Positions 57,801 to 64,000 of a stretch of DNA of 64,000 nucleotides are shown piece after piece. A model generated the notes under the pieces. It was not told the origin of the DNA, made no database searches, and saw nothing but the letters and a program-made list of their open reading frames with translations. The stretch is from Aurelia coerulea (Eukaryota; Cnidaria; Scyphozoa; Semaeostomeae; Ulmaridae): positions 39,192,663 to 39,256,662 of the forward strand of contig CM076943.1 in the NCBI GenBank assembly GCA_039566865.1, read 5' to 3'. The position numbers and the translations under genes were made by a program. Position 1 is the stretch's first letter; every line of letters begins with the position of its first letter.

Positions 57801-60439
57801 CAAAATCGGTCCAGTGTACGATTTATTGTGGCCTGCCAAACGTGCATAGTTTATTTTGGTGCACCCGGTATTACTACAGTACTGGCGATGCATGATTGGA
57901 AAATAGTTGATAGTTTTGCTGTGATGCCCTTATTTTAACCGGTTTTGCCTCACAAAATTTTCAGCAATTTCTTGTTTCACAAACATTTGTCAAAGATCAA
58001 CATGAAAAATTTCTGATATTTTGCTTGTTCCTTGTCATTTTGAATGCCTGTATTTGAGTTTTATCCCCATCCCTACCCCCAAATTTTACCATCAGTGAAA
58101 ATCAAGCAAAGATATCACAGTATGCATGCTAGATTAAAAAAATTTACCAACATTGCAATGCTTTTACTATGCCTAAGTCAGATCTTACTGTGTGCAAACC
58201 CAGTGATAAACATCCTTCCAAGCGTTTTTAGTTTTCTTGGGAGGTCTAATATGGGTGCTTACAGAACATAGGGCTGACATCTTTCAAATCTTTAAAACGG
58301 TGGGTCTAGAATTCTGCTTCATCTTTCTTTGAATTTAATTGCTTGGAAGAAACTTAGGGTACTTTGCTGTAAATCTGCCGTGGAAATTTTTTCATGCCTA
58401 GATTTTTTCAAAAATACGGAGTTTTATTTTTGTTGCAAGAATTTTGAAGAAATCAAATTTATGTAAATCTTAATTCAATTGAGGAAAAATGATAGTCTTA
58501 AAGAAACCGTAGTTTCTGAAGGTCTGCAATATGGTGGCAAGCATAAATCTGTTGCTCTGCTGGCGTCGGATTTAGCAATTTGATGACGTCACACCTTCGA
58601 ATATTATCAATTTCGCCATTTTGAAACTAACCAAGATATCAAAAACTTTGCAACGCAGATTTACAGCAAAGCCCACAAAGGTTCTTTGAAGCCATTTAAT
58701 TTAAAGAAGAATAAGATCGATTTTGCATCCATATGTTTAAGATTTGAGCCCCACGAGGGCAAAGGCGAAGATGTCTGCATGTAACCTGCATTAAAGCACA
58801 GTAGGTACGGGTATCATTGATTTTCTTTTGGGTCGATGAAGAGTGGTAATGAACAAAAGATGATAATGTCTCGTTCAATTCCTACCCTGACCATCTCCCC
58901 CCCCCCCCGGGCAGCCCGGGGGTGAACGAAACCTTGCTCAAATGCCCGGGGGCCGGAGACAAATTGATGGTCAAATGCCCGGGGGCCGGCCACTGAAAAA
59001 TGCTATATTCCCAGTTACAGTATAAGCAAAAGCTCTTGTTCTTGCCAAATGCTACTCAAATGCCCGGGCGCCGGGGAAAATGTACGGTCAAATGCCGGGG
59101 GCCGGGGAAATTTTTTGTGCAAATGCCCGAGGGTGTCCCGGGGGGATGGTCAGGGTAGGAATTGAACGAGACATAAGTAAGCTGCAGAAGAACATGACAT
59201 GCTATTTGCTGTTCGCAAGATTTTTGCTTTTCATGAGTCTCCCAATCAAGTATCTTAATCGTGGCACCCCTTTGTTGATGTCCACGATCAGCTGCAAACG
59301 CAAACTTTCCTTTCTTATTTCCTTCTCCTCGTCCTTTTCCTTTCTCTCCTTCGTGTTTCGTTTTTTATCTCAAAAGTTCATCCTCTCCAATTAAAACAAT
59401 TTTACTTGGGGTGTTTCCTGCTCAAATGGAAATGTTTTTTATCCCTAGTCCGGACCTTTGCCTCCTTATTGCATAGCACGGAATTGACAAACAGAGTTGT
59501 ACTCAGTTTGTTGTAATTCCACTCGTATAATCAGTTAATTAGTATATGATGCATCTTTCCTGTACGACCGAATTCTCTTTCTAAATTTGTTTTAATAAAC
59601 TCTAGGAAGTAATGGCTTTCTACAATGGCGTTCGATTAGACCATAAGCTGGTACGTAAATGATGTAAAAAGGTATCGCAAATGTTTTGGTATATTCTTCT
59701 TCTTTCGATATATGCTCATGCTGGCTCTCAAAAGCCATTTGTGGAATGCACAAAGAGCGTGCTAGCTACCTGGTTTTTACAGCAACTTTTGCAGCTTGCT
59801 TTGTTTTTGTTTATGGCTTGAACAACATGGCATAGAATTCTCTTTTGTCAATTAAAGAAGCGGATCCAATTATTGTTTGTTCATGTCATCTGATTTGCAA
59901 CTCTTAAACTAAAAAAGGAAGAATGCAGTAGATCCCCGCATACAAGAACCTGCTTTTTTGACAACCAGGCTGAAATGGGCTCTCGTTTTAAAGGTTTCGA
60001 AGCCTAATTTCAAGGTATAAAGGTTCTTATTTGAGGCTTGCGACTGCTTGCGTAGGCCGTTTTAGAATTTTCACCAAAGATGTTCAGCCCAGTTATTCAT
60101 TTTGACAAAGTTATTATGTACCTAATAACCAATTATAAGCTTGCAAACAGCAGGGGAGGAGATGCAAACTTTAACAGCCAACTGGGGCAAAAATGAACTG
60201 AATAACAACAATCCAAAATCAACTTTGCTGCCCCTGCAATAAGAACATATTTTTGATCAAACTGAAACAGGTTCTTAATTACAAGGTGCACAGTTTAGGA
60301 AAGACAGCCTCTAGGTTCTTATTTTTGTAGGTTCTTATATGCGGGAATTTACTATATTTACCCCTACATTCTGGATTATTTGCAGGTTGATGCAAGAGAT
60401 TGGACATTTAATAGCAACACAATATCACTGGATGAAAAT
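36834..60439 (+). CDS. SETD7: SETD7 (SET7/9) histone-lysine N-methyltransferase, twelve exons, 3' end outside window
   Basis: Exons: 36834-36891, 39201-39287, 42554-42596, 43778-43854, 44977-45024, 46303-46379, 46956-47063, 51189-51270, 53969-54050, 55967-56039, 59606-59650, 60386-60439. All junctions are GT-AG and the phases agree, giving 278 codons. After an acidic N-terminus (MDDSCSSNSGSESDEE) come MORN-type repeats: DENGLPHGRG, DRFEGKFVHG, GKGSFYFEGG, DLNGQGTYIYQDG, GDLEGPSEEYDSNG, GGYKGNVRHGFW, DITYVYPDG. The pre-SET linker has DPLLQDPFEQNR, and the SET domain begins with IPSAGEGLFAKV, MAFYNGVRLDHK and VDARDWTFNSNTISLDEN, closely matching vertebrate SETD7. The enzyme monomethylates histone H3 K4 and many non-histone proteins, using S-adenosylmethionine. 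The tyrosine in FYNG is retained; the later catalytic histidine and tyrosine motifs must be in exons beyond 64000. Introns are large because of transposons. The ATG has a reasonable context (AAGATGG). Confidence 0.93.
36940..37690 (+). pseudogene. LINE reverse-transcriptase fragment in SETD7 intron 1, interrupted by a MITE
   Basis: Removing the element at 37038-37519 with one TAA joins a frame reading PIFHSLKRLKLQDVLHTN, then IFIYKALKNLSPSRFHDYF, typical of the C-terminal third of jockey/CR1-type reverse transcriptases. No 5' part and no clear end. Confidence 0.65.
37038..37519. mobile_element. 482-bp Harbinger-like MITE
   Basis: Ends GGGCCTGTTTATATGAGG and its complement, about 60 bp of good pairing, including CACCTGCCAGACCC. 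TAA on both sides (37035-37037, 37520-37522) fits the 3-bp TWA duplication of PIF/Harbinger. Confidence 0.85.
39744..40080. mobile_element. 337-bp GC-rich Harbinger-like MITE in SETD7 intron 2
   Basis: Ends TGCAGCTGTCACTTTTTTGC and the complement of GCAATAAAATGATAGCTGCA; TTA outside each end (39741-39743, 40081-40083). The interior is strongly GC-rich (repeated CCCCGC, GCGGGG), unlike its surroundings, and keeps frames open without being coding. Confidence 0.75.
41262..41545 (-). mobile_element. Dispersed poly-C-ended repeat, copy 3
   Basis: Same family as 8222-8440: CATAACATGTTCAGTGTACG, GGGTGGGTTTTTGGGC, AAAGTGGGTACCAAGGCA, TCCATCCACAAGTCATG. Lies in SETD7 intron 2. Confidence 0.65.
42113..42290. 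mobile_element. 178-bp hairpin MITE in SETD7 intron 2
   Basis: Arms of about 60 bp are nearly exact complements (GGTATTAAAATGGCAG outward end, TAAGTAATTGGCACA inward). Ends about 260 bp before exon 3. Target duplication unclear. Confidence 0.8.
42891..43083 (-). mobile_element. tRNA-derived SINE with TTCACC tail, second copy
   Basis: Minus-strand copy of the SINE at 12227-12410: A-box-like GTTGTGGCGCGCTGGTG, B box GGTTCGATACCC, shared GAGCGTCATGAC and a TTCACC-repeat tail at the left end. Lies in SETD7 intron 3, in antisense orientation to the gene. Confidence 0.8.
43913..44212 (+). mobile_element. Dispersed poly-C-ended repeat, copy 4
   Basis: Diverged member of the 8222-8440 family (GGCTTGTGGATAGACAGGGG, TCTTCAGAAAGCTACC, TTTTGGCGGAAAACTGCC). 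Starts about 60 bp after SETD7 exon 4. Confidence 0.6.
45917..46261. mobile_element. 345-bp poly-G/C-ended MITE just upstream of SETD7 exon 6
   Basis: Ends GGGGGCACTCAGCACATGC and the complement of CGTATGTGCTGAGTGTCCCC. The interior repeats GATATTTTTGGGT several times. Its right end is only about 40 bp from the exon-6 start at 46303, inside the usual branch-point region. Confidence 0.75.
47106..47547. mobile_element. About 440-bp TTAA-flanked MITE in SETD7 intron 7
   Basis: Ends TTAAAGGACAAGTC and GACTTGTCCTTTAA; TTAA is the probable target duplication, as for the 154-bp hairpin at 5959. Interior non-coding. Confidence 0.7.
48101..48707. mobile_element. 607-bp mariner-like MITE related to 33229-34207
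   Basis: Ends GAGTGTCCCGAAAAAAAG and the complement of TTTTCTTGGGACACCC. Arms share TCGATAGTTAACTTGA and TGGTATTGGTGCTT with the larger element. Confidence 0.7.
48718..49190 (+). repeat. 115-bp tandem array, about four copies
   Basis: TACGCGGACGATATTCA recurs at 48767, 48882, 48997 and 49112, exactly 115 bp apart. The two middle copies are almost identical; the outer ones are more diverged and the last has a deletion. A 61-codon frame across it is incidental. It directly follows the MITE ending at 48707. Confidence 0.9.
49450..50037. mobile_element. About 590-bp inverted-repeat element in SETD7 intron 7
   Basis: Arms of about 90 bp pair (GGAAATAAGTAGGGTCTGCG; CAACTGAGCCACTTTTCTTG). Interior non-coding; no target duplication determined. 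Confidence 0.7.
50605..51105. mobile_element. Diverged relative of the 525-bp 9-bp-TSD MITE
   Basis: Shares GAATCTTTAAAAAGGTGGGTG, a TGATGACGTCAT-type core near 50933 and a mirrored right end. Lies shortly before SETD7 exon 8. Another relative is at 58278-58745. Confidence 0.6.
51814..52200 (-). mobile_element. Poly(T)-headed retrosequence inserted in a mariner-like end
   Basis: A mariner-family end (ACCGGGTCAGTCAGAAAAG, 51816 on) is interrupted by about 21 T at 51896-51917, the mark of a reverse-oriented poly(A)-tailed retrocopy. A dyad TGCCATCCATAGTGGGAA / complement is at 51963-52022. The source is not recognised; the 61-codon plus frame at 52015-52200 is probably not a gene. Confidence 0.4.
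52350..52874. mobile_element. 525-bp MITE, second copy, 9-bp target duplication GTTTCAAAA
   Basis: Same termini (AGCATAGGTTCCA) and same length as 1652-2176; GTTTCAAAA at 52341-52349 and 52875-52883. Lies in SETD7 intron 8. Confidence 0.9.
53192..53808. mobile_element. 617-bp palindromic mariner-like MITE, second copy
   Basis: TA flanks and ends GGGTGACCCAGAAAAAAG; same family as 24131-24745, with paired arms around GAGATGAAACACGCTCC. Ends about 160 bp upstream of SETD7 exon 9. Confidence 0.85.
54581..54899. mobile_element. About 320-bp inverted-repeat element in SETD7 intron 9
   Basis: Outer ends AGGGGCTCCGTCGCC and GGCGACGGAGCCCCT are exact complements. Interior non-coding; further pairing is weak. 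Confidence 0.6.
56300..56680 (+). pseudogene. LINE reverse-transcriptase tail with one frameshift, in SETD7 intron 10
   Basis: Reads ENLWDKFQQRSLQPNYATRH, LLISRLNTEHAKKSYDYSS, LNVWNGIP; one extra C then shifts the frame to VDIRELPTISRFIREVKDCL and a stop. Typical C-terminus of a non-LTR element. It is followed by AT-rich 3' sequence and the TCATG array. Confidence 0.8.
56801..56904 (+). repeat. (TCATG)n microsatellite, about 21 units
   Basis: Uninterrupted TCATG for 104 bp, about 120 bp downstream of the LINE stop; probably the element's simple-repeat 3' tail. Confidence 0.95.
57292..57868. mobile_element. 577-bp palindromic mariner-like MITE
   Basis: TA flanks; CCGGGTGCGCCAAAATAAAC and its complement at the ends. 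Arms of about 280 bp pair (GGCAGGCCACAATAAATCG; AAGCGAGTTTCTTAAAAT). Sister of 9898-10511. Confidence 0.85.
58278..58745. mobile_element. Diverged relative of the 525-bp MITE
   Basis: Starts CAAATCTTTAAAACGGTGGG, contains TGATGACGTCAC near 58580 and ends in the mirrored TTTAAGATTTGAGCCCC. Confidence 0.55.
58867..59173. mobile_element. 307-bp GC-rich Harbinger-like MITE
   Basis: Ends TGTCTCGTTCAATTCCTACC and its complement; TAA on both sides (58864-58866, 59174-59176). Inside, CAAATGCCCGGGGGCCGG recurs about five times. Lies in SETD7 intron 10, between exons 10 and 11. Confidence 0.85.
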
Positions 60440-60619
60440 GTAGGTGAACGTTAAAATATTATTCCTCGTCATTTGTGATATCTTGTGTGTTAAAGAAACA
60501 TTTTCAAATTTGTCGAATATACTTGCCAATTTACGTAAATCATACCGAATGAGAAAAAAATAGCAATCACTATTTGAAAGGACATTGCTTCCCAAATATC
60601 AAGTCAATGATATTGATAA

Positions 60620-60770
60620 TTATTTTCTAATTCATATAATTCAATCGAAAATAACTTTATTTATTACTGATACAAAGATCTAAAGTTACTTATATAAGAG
60701 AGGCGAATAAGAAACTGTATGAGCCTCTTATTCCCCATTGTAGTATGCGTCAGTCTAGCAAGTTTTGTGC
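60620..60770 (-). repeat. Split direct repeat B2
   Basis: 151 bp, identical to 61686-61836 except two bases (C/A in AAGAAACTG, A/C in CCCCATTG). High identity implies a recent element. Confidence 0.9.
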
Positions 60771-61095
60771 GACACTTTGAGCAACAAGAACGAGAACAGA
60801 AGCACATTCCTAACTTGGGAGAAGTTAACATAAAGTAATAGGGTTGCTGAAAATTTTGCGGGCAAAATTTTGAATGATATTTCTTGTACACTCAATACAC
60901 AGTTGAAATTGTGACCTTCTGTAGTTGAAATACAAAATTGTAACTGCTAAGGATACACACCTCCAAGGAGGCTAATTTGAAGATACTCTCCATTTCTATG
61001 CGAGCAAGAAGGACTGGATTCATCGTGCTCTTAATTACAATTAGCAGTAAGGTCTGCAAATATTTCTTGACACTGGGAGGGGGGGGGGGGGTGGG

Positions 61096-61184
61096 ATACC
61101 ACGTTTGAGAACTTGCTATCGACGTGTGACCACACCTGTTATCCTTACGCTTTATATACTAATAAGAAACTTTATGACTGCTTG
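61096..61184 (-). repeat. 89-bp direct repeat inside A2, copy 1
   Basis: Matches 61519-61607 with one difference (ATACCACGTTTGAGAAC start, ATGACTGCTTG end). The two copies bracket the gag-like frame. A G run of about 13 stands just upstream (61079-61091). Confidence 0.9.
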
Positions 61185-61504
61185 TCCTCCAGCAATTCGA
61201 GAGCTCTATCAGCTTTATCATGAATGGATTGGTTGAATTCATACTGCATTTTATTGGATTTGTATTTGAATTCGCGATTCTCTTCAACTTTCAACTTCTT
61301 GTGGGCGATTTCCGCAGCGTCCGTTGAAAGTTCTCTTTTTAGTGATAAGAATTTCTTGTCAAAATAATTGCACATTAGACTCATTGACTCTGCATTTGAA
61401 AGATTCGTGCTCTCTGTAGTTTGACTTTCTCCAACGTGTGGAGTTTCGATAAGCCCTTCATCTTGGCTCTGGAGTTGGCCTAAATTATCTCGCTCAGAAG
61501 TCAT
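61172..61504 (-). CDS. Gag-like N-terminal fragment within the terminal repeat region
   Basis: An ATG frame of 110 codons ends in TAA inside the neighbouring 89-bp repeat. The product is acidic at first, then strongly charged and helical (FDKKFLSLKREL, AHKKLKVEENREFKYKSNK), as in the N-terminal region of DIRS-type gag proteins. Its position between B1 and B2 suggests that it is the duplicated beginning of gag carried in A2, truncated by the 89-bp repeat. It is not expected to give full gag. Alternative: an unrelated short frame. Confidence 0.55.
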   Translation of the reverse strand: MTSERDNLGQLQSQDEGLIETPHVGESQTTESTNLSNAESMSLMCNYFDKKFLSLKRELSTDAAEIAHKKLKVEENREFKYKSNKMQYEFNQSIHDKADRALELLEDKQS

Positions 61505-61518
61505 TGCTCAATTGCTCA

Positions 61519-61607
61519 ATACCACGTTTGAGAACTTGCTATCGACGTGTGACCACACCTGTTATTCTTACGCTTTATATACTAATAAGAAACTTTATGA
61601 CTGCTTG
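61519..61607 (-). repeat. 89-bp direct repeat inside A2, copy 2
   Basis: Adjacent to a perfect hairpin GCACGCTTTTTCAAAGCGTGC at about 61607-61627. Confidence 0.9.
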
Positions 61608-61685
61608 CACGCTTTTTCAAAGCGTGCAGTACTTGCGATTTGAAAGCCAAACACTTTTAGTCCTTTGTTCCCTTAATAAATTCAT

Positions 61686-61836
61686 TTATTTTCTAATTCA
61701 TATAATTCAATCGAAAATAACTTTATTTATTACTGATACAAAGATCTAAAGTTACTTATATAAGAGAGGCGAATAAGAAAATGTATGAGCCTCTTATTCC
61801 CCGTTGTAGTATGCGTCAGTCTAGCAAGTTTTGTGC
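61686..61836 (-). repeat. Split direct repeat B1
   Basis: First copy in element direction, starting about 80 bp beyond the recombinase stop codon. Confidence 0.9.
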
Positions 61837-61914
61837 TCGTAAAGAGAGGGCAGAATCATTCAGGATTATGTGGAAACTTAAGAAACACAACAATCAACAC
61901 AATTTACTCTAAAT

Positions 61915-62904
61915 TTAAAGTCCAAGGTTTAAAGATACAGAAAGGAGCTGATCAATATCATCTTTTACATAAGTGTCTTTGATATTTTCGGTCTTCCATC
62001 GACCATGCCTTTTGAAAAGTCTATCTTTCACGCCATTGTTCGCTGCTGCTGATGCCCCACCTGATCTGAGACTGTGCAAGCCAAATTCTTTTCGATTCAA
62101 CCCAATTCTCTCCAGCAGCTTAAGTACACTCTCTCTAATCGTTGTGTATGACGCTGGCTGGTCCGTGTTTCTCAATCTGTACTGGTTTGATTTCTTGAAG
62201 TATGTCATTGATCGGAATAAAAATTCGTCTGAGTCATCTGGTATATTCGTTCTCTGCAAATAAGATCTAAGGGTAGATACTGGACATAAACTTGAATTTG
62301 ATTTTGCAATATAGGACCATTTACCATCCCTGTACACATCTGTCTTACTTTTGCTTAAGAAAATTTTCATGAATGTTGTAGAGAATTCTACGTTGCTTCT
62401 TCTAATATTGGCAATCTCGTTAAAACGTAAAAATCCAGCAAAACCAAGCAAAATAATGACATAATTTCGTAAATCCAACAGATTTGCTTTGTCTCTACCG
62501 ATCAACGTATAAACTTTTTGGATAGATTCAGTGGTAATTGGTTCTTTTCTCTGTGCAGGCTTCTTACACACGCGTTTCGCCGCTTCCAGAATGTTAATAC
62601 ATAAAAAAGATTCTGTTGGGTCTTCAAGACCAGCGCTCTTATGATACCATTTTACTGCATAGAAAGAGCTCTCAATAACAGACAGCGAACAATTTTCTTG
62701 GATCAAATTTACCATAAATAACGCAAAGTACGAAGAAGTCGCTGGAAAAGCAGACACTTCGGGAAACTTTGTGGTCCATTTAAACCAGTTATTAAATCCA
62801 ACTTCATATCTCTTTTTAGTGTTATCCGATCTAGAGTGACCAATAATGGCTGGGAGTTTAGTGCATAGCTCTTTTAGTGTGTCGTTTGTTACCTGTTTTT
62901 GCAT
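61915..62904 (-). CDS. Tyrosine recombinase of the retrotransposon
   Basis: Intact 329-codon frame. An N-terminal SAM-like core-binding region (about residues 1-110; SDNTKKRYEVGFNNWFKW) is followed by the catalytic domain with the expected order: Arg160 in GFAGFLRFNEI, a lysine in LSKSKTD (about 184-186), HSLRSGG (His277 and Arg280), HGRW (His300) and the nucleophile Tyr312 in DTYVKDD. The enzyme integrates the circular cDNA without an aspartate integrase. The reading frame begins about 290 bp after the RT-RNase H stop, so it is a separate ORF. Length and motifs are normal for the family and no damage is visible. Confidence 0.95.
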   Translation of the reverse strand: MQKQVTNDTLKELCTKLPAIIGHSRSDNTKKRYEVGFNNWFKWTTKFPEVSAFPATSSYFALFMVNLIQENCSLSVIESSFYAVKWYHKSAGLEDPTESFLCINILEAAKRVCKKPAQRKEPITTESIQKVYTLIGRDKANLLDLRNYVIILLGFAGFLRFNEIANIRRSNVEFSTTFMKIFLSKSKTDVYRDGKWSYIAKSNSSLCPVSTLRSYLQRTNIPDDSDEFLFRSMTYFKKSNQYRLRNTDQPASYTTIRESVLKLLERIGLNRKEFGLHSLRSGGASAAANNGVKDRLFKRHGRWKTENIKDTYVKDDIDQLLSVSLNLGL

Positions 62905-63190
62905 CGTTTCTTCAATTAATGCTAGTCGTAGGGGAGAGAGAGGAAAAACAAAAATTAAAATATTGAAAAATAAACTGTGCTCTACACTTGCTCTAATTTT
63001 ACCTCAAGCGCCTGCCTTTGCATATTCACAGGAACATAACTATCTGTTTACTGCATAATTCAGTTGCATGTAAGTTCAAGATTCTATTGGCATCACTTAG
63101 CCATCCTGTATTGTGATTATATGGTACCCCAAGCGCCTACCCTTGCAGCCTTGCAGCGTACCTAGCTTCTGAAGCTTCCTTTTCTTTTCT

Positions 63191-64000
63191 TCATGAAATA
63201 ATCTGCATAGCTATCAGAGCTCCTTGAAAATTGTTTGAACCCACCAAATTTAATGGGCAATGACCAGGTACAATGAAGGAGTCTAAATCGTCAAAAATCA
63301 AGAAATCCTTGACAAAATAATAAAACTGACCTTTTGTTTTGCATATCAAAGGCCAAAATGTCGCTGACTCCCAAAAGGGCACAACTAAAACACCTGTAAC
63401 CTTATGCCCCCTTATGTATTGAATCACCGCTGGAATTAAGTTGATAGGGGGTATCAGTAAATTATTTTCACCTTCCCATTCCTGGGAGAGTGCGTCAACT
63501 GCTTCGGTGCCTGGGCAGGAATATTTTGAATTAAATCTCTGAAGTTTCTTGTTTTGAGAATTGGCGAATCTGTCGACTGTCAAAGGCCCCCAGAGTGAAT
63601 TCAAATAATTAAAAAATGTGGAGGTTATTTCCCAATCATCAATATCAATTAATCTGGAGATTTGGTCTGCTTCTTTGTTTTGGGTCCTAGGTACCCAAAC
63701 TGGCTTTAATGTTATTTGATTTTGAAAACATAAATCGAATATCTCCAACGAAATTTCATGCAAATCGGCAACGGGGCTTCCAACCTTTATTATGGTTGAA
63801 GCGGCATAATTGTCAGTTCTCCAGATAACTCTCGAAGATTTCAGAATATTCGAGAAACTTCTCAGTGAAAACAATACAGCCATCATTTCCCGCCAAGTTG
63901 AACTTTTTCGTTGTTCTAGTAAAGTAAAATTTCTATGACAAGAGGTTCTATTTTGAATAACCGCGCCCATTCCAACTGAACTGGCATCAGAAGATACTAT
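63191..64000 (-). CDS. RT-RNase H polyprotein, RNase H part and C-terminal domain (5' end outside window)
   Basis: Open from the window edge on the minus strand. The first residues, VSSDASSVGMGAV, hold the first RNase H aspartate; EMMAVLFSLRSF the glutamate; WRTDNYAAS the second aspartate; and WVPRTQNKEADQISR the last conserved block. It is followed by the DIRS-type C-terminal region (WGPLTVDRFA, EAVDALSQEW, VPFWESATFWPLI). The reverse transcriptase itself lies beyond 64000. The frame is intact to its stop at 63191. Confidence 0.93.
   Translation of the reverse strand: MVSSDASSVGMGAVIQNRTSCHRNFTLLEQRKSSTWREMMAVLFSLRSFSNILKSSRVIWRTDNYAASTIIKVGSPVADLHEISLEIFDLCFQNQITLKPVWVPRTQNKEADQISRLIDIDDWEITSTFFNYLNSLWGPLTVDRFANSQNKKLQRFNSKYSCPGTEAVDALSQEWEGENNLLIPPINLIPAVIQYIRGHKVTGVLVVPFWESATFWPLICKTKGQFYYFVKDFLIFDDLDSFIVPGHCPLNLVGSNNFQGALIAMQIIS

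Larger units (their letters stand above)
60620..64000 (-). mobile_element. Tyrosine-recombinase retrotransposon (DIRS/Ngaro class), 3' half
   Basis: In element direction (minus strand): RT-RNase H (from beyond 64000 to 63191), tyrosine recombinase (62904-61915), then a 3' terminus with two direct repeats. Repeat B1 is 61836-61686 and B2 is 60770-60620, 151 bp each with two differences. Between them lies about 0.9 kb (A2) containing a gag-like frame. Direct rather than inverted repeats arranged B1-A2-B2 are the plan of Ngaro/PAT-type elements; A1 and the 5' end are outside the window. It lies downstream of the last visible SETD7 exon, so probably in its next intron, antisense. Just left of B2 is a remnant resembling a mariner-like MITE (AATATCAAGTCAATGATATT), the apparent insertion target. 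All frames visible are intact. Confidence 0.88.

Noticed and set aside
59080..59394. 104-codon frame downstream of the GC-rich MITE
   Set aside because: It begins in the MITE and continues in T-rich sequence; its hydrophobicity comes from composition.

Overview
This is an intron-rich, AT-rich animal nuclear genome window with no bacterial-style operons. The gene families, the long introns, the 496-residue secreted protein and the tyrosine-recombinase retroelement suggest an early-branching marine invertebrate, most likely a cnidarian (anthozoan-like). That is an inference from content; the species cannot be read from the sequence.

Layout: (1) 1-615, plus strand: the last 204 codons of an SLC7 amino-acid transporter, open to the window edge. 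(2) 616-5354: repeats, including a dead LINE fragment split by two inverted-repeat elements. (3) 5355-16129, minus strand: a four-exon gene whose splice phases all agree, predicting a 496-residue secreted protein with a hydrophobic helix, a coiled-coil stretch and a cysteine-rich C-terminal half. Its architecture recalls secreted cnidarian pore-forming proteins, but homology is not shown. (4) 18301-23984, plus strand, divergent from the previous gene: a three-exon model for a 61-residue basic microprotein, whose first intron carries a 2.36-kb DNA transposon with a perfect 8-bp target-site duplication. (5) 24-36.8 kb: mostly non-autonomous inverted-repeat transposons (MITEs) and a LINE tail. 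(6) 36834 to beyond the window, plus strand: SETD7 (SET7/9 lysine methyltransferase), twelve exons and 278 codons visible, with the end of the SET domain outside the window. (7) 60620-64000, minus strand: the 3' half of a DIRS/Ngaro-class tyrosine-recombinase retrotransposon lying downstream of the last visible SETD7 exon, presumably in its next intron. RNase H, tyrosine recombinase, and a split direct-repeat terminus enclosing a gag-like start can be seen.

The dominant feature is the density and diversity of small inverted-repeat elements. By target-site duplication at least five classes are present: 9 bp (Mutator-like), 8 bp (hAT-like), TA (Tc1/mariner-like), TTA/TAA (Harbinger-like) and TTAA (piggyBac/Kolobok-like). 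Several insertions can be undone on paper to restore the interrupted sequence, which makes the window useful for dating insertion order. tRNA-derived SINEs with TTCACC-type tails, a 115-bp tandem array and a long TCATG microsatellite complete the picture. The genes are unrelated in function and simply neighbours.
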